From contig CASBQJ010000135.1 in NCBI GenBank assembly GCA_949127705.1, positions 1-9,950 on the forward strand: a stretch of DNA of 9,950 bases, given 5' to 3'. The notes under the pieces are model-generated. The model made no database searches. It was not told where the DNA came from and worked only from the letters and a program-made list of their open reading frames with translations. Origin of the DNA: Synechococcales cyanobacterium PMM_0085. GTDB lineage: Bacteria > Cyanobacteriota > Cyanobacteriia > Elainellales > Elainellaceae. This document shows, piece after piece, positions 6,519-9,950 of this stretch (position 1 is the stretch's first letter; each line of letters begins with the position of its first letter). The position numbers and the translations under genes are program-made.

Positions 6519-6562
6519 GGCTGTAACCTTTTGTCGAGGAGTAAAGGGACGTTAAGAATTTC

Positions 6563-6591
6563 AAATCAAACTTAAAGATAGATTGAGTCAA
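6563..6591 (-). promoter_or_regulatory. Weak candidate promoter of the response regulator
   Basis: On the minus strand TTGACT (6586-6591) is followed after 17 bp by TGATTT (6563-6568). The -35 box is good and the -10 box is poor. It would give a leader of about 40 nt. Further upstream, arms CGTTCC and GGAACG (6611-6616 and 6625-6630) form an inverted repeat that could be an operator. Confidence 0.3.
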
Positions 6592-7021
6592 TTCTTAGGA
6601 AGGGATTAGGCGTTCCGGGCTGAAGGAACGGTCTAATTACGTAAGATGAAACTATGCACCCAGTATATTAAGCAGCCGCTAAGACAATTATCAGCACAAA
6701 ATCTAGCAATGGCCAGTGGCTATGCTAGAAGATCTAGGTGCGCTTGGAGCCAAAAGCTGCTTGATTAAGCTTTCACTGCCTTCTGTTTGCGAAACCCAAA
6801 CAGCCCGCTACACTAATGGCAATGGGGCAAGTGGCGAATGCACTGAGCCGTTACTTGGACTTGGTAGTGAGTAAAACAACAGCTAGTTGCCTACTAGCTA
6901 ACGAAACATAGATTCACATAGAATTCGAGGTAGGTTGGCCATTTAGCTATTGTAGGGTTTAGCTTAGGTGAGTAGGGTTTGTCAGTTTCTCGCTTCAAGC
7001 CTATTGCGGCTGTTACTGGAT

Positions 7022-7056
7022 TATGATAATCGACTATCGCGGGGGTCTTCTGGAGG
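7022..7056 (+). promoter_or_regulatory. Putative -10 region and ribosome site of the CPP1-like gene
   Basis: TTATGATAAT (7021-7030) holds a good -10 hexamer, but no matching -35 box stands at the right distance. GGAGG at 7052-7056 is 6 nt before ATG 7063 and fixes that start over the second ATG at 7072. Confidence 0.45.
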
Positions 7057-7062
7057 TTGTAG

Positions 7063-7668
7063 ATGAGTGAGATGAGTCACTACGAGAAACTGGGCGTCAG
7101 TGAGGCATCCTCGTTTGAGGAAATTCAGGAAGCGCGAAATCGTTTGTTGCAGGAGCAGGGAGGCGATCGCCGTCAATCGGAGTCGATTGAGGCCGCCTAT
7201 GATGCCATCTTGATGGATCGGTTACGGCAACGCCAAGAAGGAAAGATTAAGGTTCCTGATCGGATTCGATTTCCAGAAAAGCTGGTAGAACCGCCTCCAG
7301 ACTTTACCCCAGCCCCAGCCAAGAAGGCTTCCGCTTGGTTACAGCGCTTTTTAGATACGCCTAGCCGCAACGACATTTTGCTGCCTGCTGCCCTGTTTTC
7401 AGGGGCTAGTCTTTTAAGCTTCTCGTCTCCTCCGGTGGCGCTGGCGCTGGGAGTCGGGTTTAACTTTTATTTTCTTAACCGCAAAGAAAATAAGTTTGGT
7501 CGAGCGTTTTTATTAACGCTAGCGGGATTGGTCGTTGGGGTGTTGACAGGGCTATGGTTGGCGGAACTGCTAGCGCCTCAGCTGCTGGCGGCTCAGCTTG
7601 ACCCTAATACCGTCGCAGCCGTGCTGACATTCGTGCTGCTGTGGCTGATCAGCAGTTTCCTGCGTTGA
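7063..7668 (+). CDS. CPP1-like J-domain-related membrane protein
   Basis: The 201-residue protein belongs to the CPP1-like family, whose plant member is the chaperone-like protein of protochlorophyllide oxidoreductase (POR). In plants it protects POR and helps chlorophyll synthesis at thylakoid or envelope membranes; the role in cyanobacteria is inferred. Residues 5-57 (SHYEKLGVSEASSFEEIQEA...) form a J-like helical domain that lacks the HPD tripeptide of true DnaJ proteins, so normal DnaK stimulation is unlikely. A proline-rich linker (70-88) leads to a hydrophobic C-terminal half with membrane segments near 105-138 (one or two), 147-169 and 182-200. The start is supported by GGAGG 6 nt upstream. 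The last 20 bases overlap the HAD gene tail to tail. Confidence 0.85.
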   Translation: MSEMSHYEKLGVSEASSFEEIQEARNRLLQEQGGDRRQSESIEAAYDAILMDRLRQRQEGKIKVPDRIRFPEKLVEPPPDFTPAPAKKASAWLQRFLDTPSRNDILLPAALFSGASLLSFSSPPVALALGVGFNFYFLNRKENKFGRAFLLTLAGLVVGVLTGLWLAELLAPQLLAAQLDPNTVAAVLTFVLLWLISSFLR

Positions 7669-8362
7669 GATAGACAGAGCAGTTGGCCTGTTGCAAAATA
7701 ATGTCTACGGCTTCCCCTAAGTCAGCCGCTACCCAGTCGGGCTGATGCTGACTTAGCTGCGTGCGATCGCGAATTCCGCTCAGGACGCTGACCACTTTCA
7801 GGCCGTGGGTTTTGGCGGCGGCAATGTCGGCTTCGGTGTCGCCTACCATCCAGCTCTCGGCTGGGGGGAGTTCGGCGATCGCCCGCTGCATCAGCAGCGG
7901 CTTATCGCCGACATCGGTGGTTTTGACATAGTCTTCACTGAGGCAATAGCGACGATCGGGAGCAAAAAACCGTCCTAGGTCACAGCGGCTGAAGGCTTCT
8001 TCTAGTTCGCTGGTGCGCCGCATCGTCATCACTAGCAGGTCGATCCCCAGGGCTTGAATCTGTTCTAGCGTTTCTGTGGCACCGGCAATGGGCGTGTCAT
8101 AGTTTAGATAGGGGCGCGTGTGTACGGTTTGCCGTCGCAGCCGCGCAAATTCTGCTGCTTGCATGTCATCTAACCCAGACATTTGACCAATTTGGCGTTC
8201 GGGAACTTGGGCGCGTTTCAGCCGCCAAAACTCTGATTTGGGCAGCTGGTGAATGATTTGATCAGGGCGAGAAATTTGGCTAAGGCAGAATTGGTAGACC
8301 TGGTAGTAACGCTCCGATACGTCCATGATGGGGCCGTCGAAGTCTGTAATAATTCTCAGCAT
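7649..8362 (-). CDS. HAD-superfamily hydrolase
   Basis: This 237-residue cytoplasmic phosphatase-type protein has all four HAD motifs: I at DFDGPIMD (7-14, nucleophile D7 and acid/base D9), II at VMTMRR (T113), III at K154, and IV at MVGDTEADIAAAK (172-184, D175 and D179). The region between motifs I and II (about 18-90) is a helical cap, as in the phosphoglycolate phosphatase-like group. Motif I reads DFDGPIMD, not the common DxDGTLxD, as in many uncharacterised members. The substrate cannot be told from sequence. It lies downstream of the DUF456 gene on the same strand, separated by a palindrome cluster, and converges with the CPP1-like gene. No strong ribosome site precedes ATG 8360-8362. 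Confidence 0.85.
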   Translation of the reverse strand: MLRIITDFDGPIMDVSERYYQVYQFCLSQISRPDQIIHQLPKSEFWRLKRAQVPERQIGQMSGLDDMQAAEFARLRRQTVHTRPYLNYDTPIAGATETLEQIQALGIDLLVMTMRRTSELEEAFSRCDLGRFFAPDRRYCLSEDYVKTTDVGDKPLLMQRAIAELPPAESWMVGDTEADIAAAKTHGLKVVSVLSGIRDRTQLSQHQPDWVAADLGEAVDIILQQANCSVYLNAGNC

Positions 8363-8386
8363 TGTGTTGAATTCTCACTCCCACCG

Positions 8387-8449
8387 CCGTTAACTTTGAT
8401 TACAGATTAACGGATTAATCCGTAGAGACGCGATTAATCGCGTCTCTAC
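8387..8449. repeat. Cluster of nested palindromes between DUF456 and HAD genes
   Basis: There are three inverted repeats in a row. CCGTTAA (8387-8393) pairs with TTAACGG (8407-8413). CGGATTAATCCG (8411-8422) is a perfect 12-bp palindrome. Positions 8422-8449 form a perfect 28-bp palindrome with half-site GTAGAGACGCGATT. The last type (TAGAGACGCGAT...ATCGCGTCTCTA) is, as I recall, a dispersed repeat in filamentous cyanobacterial genomes. It begins two bases after the DUF456 stop, so it may end or stabilise that transcript. Confidence 0.85.
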
Positions 8450-8451
8450 CA

Positions 8452-8961
8452 TCAGGTAACGGTTGGCAGCGTTGTCACCAAAAAGATGGCGACGGTGGCG
8501 ATCGCCAAAATCACATGAATCAGCGTCCCTACCAATGAACCAACCAGGATGCCGAACCCGGCGCGAATGGCTAGCCGCAAATCGCGCCGATAGAGAAACT
8601 CGCCCACAATCGCGCCTAGCAGAGGCCCCAATAGAATCCCCAGCAATGGCCCGCCAATGGGTAAAGCAGGCAGCAGTCCAAAAAAACCGAGCAATAGCCC
8701 TACAACCGCGCCTACCTGCCCCCAGATGCTCGCCCCGGCCTGCTTTGCTCCCAGGTAAGTAGCCAGAAAGTCGATCCCCGTACTCACGAGCAGCGCTACG
8801 ATCGCGACTACTAGCGGCACGCCTAGTCCCTCAAACCCGTTAGCAAATCCCCAGGCCGCGATCGCCACCGCAATTAGGCCGACACCCGGTACAGCGGGTA
8901 ACACTGCGCCTGCAATGCCCACCATCATCACCAGTACGAGAGTCCAGTAGAGAATCAGCAT
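8452..8961 (-). CDS. DUF456 family membrane protein
   Basis: A small, very hydrophobic, glycine-rich integral membrane protein of the DUF456 family, function unknown. From the chosen start MLILYWTLVLVMMVGIAGAV it has 169 residues. Membrane segments cover MLILYWTLVLVMMVGIAGAV with LPAVPG, the AIAAWGF region, VPLVVAIVALLV, the long glycine-rich VGAVVGLLLGFFGLLPALPIGGPLLGILLG region, and the C-terminal AGFGILVGSLVGTLIHVILAIA. Duplicated LPA(V/L)PxGG-type loops are typical of the family. An earlier in-frame ATG at 8995-8997 would add 12 residues (MAATPPYASLTP) and overlap the upstream ccbB-like gene by 31 bp. I prefer 8961 because families start near LYWxLV and it falls 5 nt after the upstream stop, but neither ATG has a clear ribosome site. 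It is probably cotranscribed with the ccbB-like gene. Confidence 0.85.
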   Translation of the reverse strand: MLILYWTLVLVMMVGIAGAVLPAVPGVGLIAVAIAAWGFANGFEGLGVPLVVAIVALLVSTGIDFLATYLGAKQAGASIWGQVGAVVGLLLGFFGLLPALPIGGPLLGILLGPLLGAIVGEFLYRRDLRLAIRAGFGILVGSLVGTLIHVILAIATVAIFLVTTLPTVT

Positions 8962-8966
8962 AGGAG

Positions 8967-9632
8967 TTAGGGATGCGTAAGGTGGGGTAGCGGCCATTGG
9001 TCTAAGGTGCTGTCTAACTTATTAGCTAGTCCGGCAATCCAGATTTCGTCTTGGCGAGTATAGCTGCGGGGCGCGTTGGCTCCTAAAATCAGGACGCCTT
9101 GAGTCCCAATGGGTTGGCAGATCACGCCTTGGGTATTGTCGGGCAGGTAGTCAAACTCAACTTTACCGGGATAGATCTGGAGGTTGACCAAATAGACGGG
9201 CTTTTGGGTTTGGAGGACGCGTTGCAGAATAGCTCCGGGGGCCACAGTAGAGCTGGCTCCAACGATGCCTCGACGCAGCAGCACCTGGCCGTTGACGAAG
9301 ACGACGAGCGATCGCGTCACCGTATTGGTCAACAGGATGTGAGAAGCCCAAGCTAGCTCTAGCCGCACTGGATCGGGCAAGTCGGCCGCTAGGTCAAACA
9401 CCTCCTGCCCATTGAGCACGACCACATCGGGCGATCGCGGCTGAATTTGCTGCCACAGCAAACCAATTAGAATCAACACGGCGCTAATAATCACCCCTAG
9501 GGCATCAGAGCGCGCTTGCGAATTGGTCAGGTCGGGCGTCCACAGTCGATTGACCAGCAGCAGCGACCCGGCCAACATGCCTACTCCAATGGGGAGCTGC
9601 CGCAGCACCAGACTTGAGTCAGATTTAGCCAT
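8967..9632 (-). CDS. ccbB: Cofactor assembly of complex C subunit B (CCB2/CCB4 family)
   Basis: This 221-residue membrane protein is of the type needed to attach heme ci (cn) covalently to cytochrome b6 of the cytochrome b6f complex; that role is known from CCB2/CCB4 in algae and plants. It has two N-terminal membrane segments (about 12-31, LPIGVGMLAGSLLLVNRLW; and 44-62, ALGVIISAVLILIGLLWQQI). A soluble domain follows, with repeated elements such as VVVLNGQEVFDL, SLVVFVNGQVLLRRG, and QPIGTQGVLILGANAPRSYTRQDEIWIAGLANKLD (a GAF-like stretch) near the end. ATG 9630-9632 has a GAGG site 6 nt upstream. The family call is by recognition of overall wording and topology. DUF456 follows within 5 nt and forms the likely operon. 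Confidence 0.78.
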   Translation of the reverse strand: MAKSDSSLVLRQLPIGVGMLAGSLLLVNRLWTPDLTNSQARSDALGVIISAVLILIGLLWQQIQPRSPDVVVLNGQEVFDLAADLPDPVRLELAWASHILLTNTVTRSLVVFVNGQVLLRRGIVGASSTVAPGAILQRVLQTQKPVYLVNLQIYPGKVEFDYLPDNTQGVICQPIGTQGVLILGANAPRSYTRQDEIWIAGLANKLDSTLDQWPLPHLTHP

Positions 9633-9652
9633 CGGTTACCTCGTCATCCATC

Positions 9653-9696
9653 CAGTTGCATGGCAGTTGCATGGCAGTCGCATGGCAGTTGCATGG
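9653..9696. repeat. Four tandem 11-bp repeats upstream of the ccbB-like gene
   Basis: Four adjacent units of CAGTTGCATGG start at 9653, 9664, 9675 and 9686; the third has CAGTCGCATGG. They lie 21 bp from the ccbB-like ATG, in its leader or promoter. The 11-bp spacing is close to one DNA turn, so proteins bound to each unit would sit on one face of the helix. Confidence 0.9.
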
Positions 9697-9731
9697 ATTT
9701 GCAATTTGATCCTGACACAGAAGGGGAGGTG

Positions 9732-9742
9732 GTGTGGCACAC
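9732..9742. repeat. Short palindrome in the divergent promoter region
   Basis: GTGTG-G-CACAC is a perfect 11-bp inverted repeat in the 9633-9846 gap. It could be half of an operator for either divergent gene; nothing else supports this. Confidence 0.25.
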
Positions 9743-9846
9743 TCTGATTTGAGTCAGCAATTCTGATGCTACGACCGATGCAAGCGATAGGGGCACTGAC
9801 ACTGGATCCGAACATCAATTGAGATTCGTTATGAGGGTAGTCTAAC

Positions 9847-9950
9847 GTGCGGAATTCACTCGCTATGGGGCTAACGGGGAGCCTCTTGCTCGCGACATTG
9901 GCCGGTGCAGGTCAGGCAACGGTTGAACCGGTGCGCTCGGTAGACTGGGC
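9847..9950 (+). CDS. Start of an exported protein, cut by the window end
   Basis: GTG 9847 opens a frame of 34 codons that runs off the end. The product starts MRNSLAMGLTGSLLLATLAG and has a classic signal peptide: one Arg, a hydrophobic core to about residue 19, then AGAGQA with probable cleavage near residues 21-24, followed by TVEPVRSVDW. GAGGG at 9833-9837 stands 9 nt ahead of the GTG and favours it over ATG 9865. The ATG at 9831 opens only a 4-codon frame (MRVV, then TAA). The protein should go to the periplasm or outside; its family cannot be told from this much. Confidence 0.55.
   Translation, partial: MRNSLAMGLTGSLLLATLAGAGQATVEPVRSVDW

Larger units (their letters stand above)
6519..7062. 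other. 544-bp non-coding region with several hairpins
   Basis: This is the divergent gap between the response regulator (-) and the CPP1-like gene (+). I see no tRNA, rRNA or known sRNA in it. It does hold inverted repeats at 6611-6630, at 6783-6803 (CTGTTTG / CAAACAG, 7-nt loop) and at 6881-6899 (AGCTAGT / ACTAGCT, 5-nt loop). There is also a direct repeat GTAGGGTTT at 6952-6960 and 6972-6980, two helical turns apart. There is no HIP1 site. Such a length usually means long leaders, regulatory sites or an unannotated small RNA. None of these can be proved here. Confidence 0.5.

Noticed and set aside
6816..6911. A 31-codon frame (MAMGQVANALSRYLDLVVSK...) in the long intergenic region
   Set aside because: It has no ribosome site, no resemblance to a small photosystem or other protein I know, and part of it overlaps the 6881-6899 hairpin. 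Frames of this size occur by chance.

Overview
This window is a piece of a cyanobacterial chromosome. The evidence is 18 copies of the HIP1 octamer GCGATCGC (hand count), a Gap2-type NADP-linked glyceraldehyde-3-phosphate dehydrogenase, a CPP1-like J-domain membrane protein and a CCB2/CCB4-type cytochrome b6f assembly factor. The gene content would suit a filamentous Leptolyngbya-like species, but the genus is inference.

Layout, left to right. (1) Positions 1-87 read on the + strand as a fragment of the CRISPR integrase Cas1 with very high-GC codon use. Inside roughly 64-84 the sequence turns into an unrelated minus-strand GH3-family adenylate-forming enzyme that starts at 837. Both genes break at the same spot, so the first ~80 bases are most likely a chimeric join. 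(2) murC and murB lie on the minus strand (3595 to 1004) as a two-gene peptidoglycan unit. A 100-bp divergent promoter region separates murC from nadD. (3) nadD (+) is unusually long because of a ~75-residue insertion that holds three in-frame 24-bp tandem repeats. It is followed by a promoter region with a 14-bp tandem duplication and by gap2 (+). (4) gap2 and an OmpR-type response regulator (-) converge on a strong two-way terminator hairpin. (5) A 544-bp non-coding stretch separates the regulator from the divergent CPP1-like gene (+). (6) A minus-strand group ccbB-like > DUF456 > HAD hydrolase runs from 9632 to 7649. It carries a cluster of palindromes between the last two genes, and the HAD gene overlaps the CPP1-like gene tail to tail by 20 bp. 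(7) A 214-bp divergent region with four tandem 11-bp repeats leads to the start of a secreted or exported protein (+), cut by the window end.

Most of the window is housekeeping: cell wall (murB, murC), NAD synthesis (nadD), Calvin-cycle carbon metabolism (gap2) and photosynthetic complex biogenesis (CPP1-like, CCB-like). I see no complete new system. The points worth a second look are the Cas1/GH3 junction, the repeat-bearing insertion in nadD, a murC ribosome-binding site that is a perfect 10-nt complement of the conserved Yfr1 sRNA motif, and several unexplained small repeats in promoter regions.
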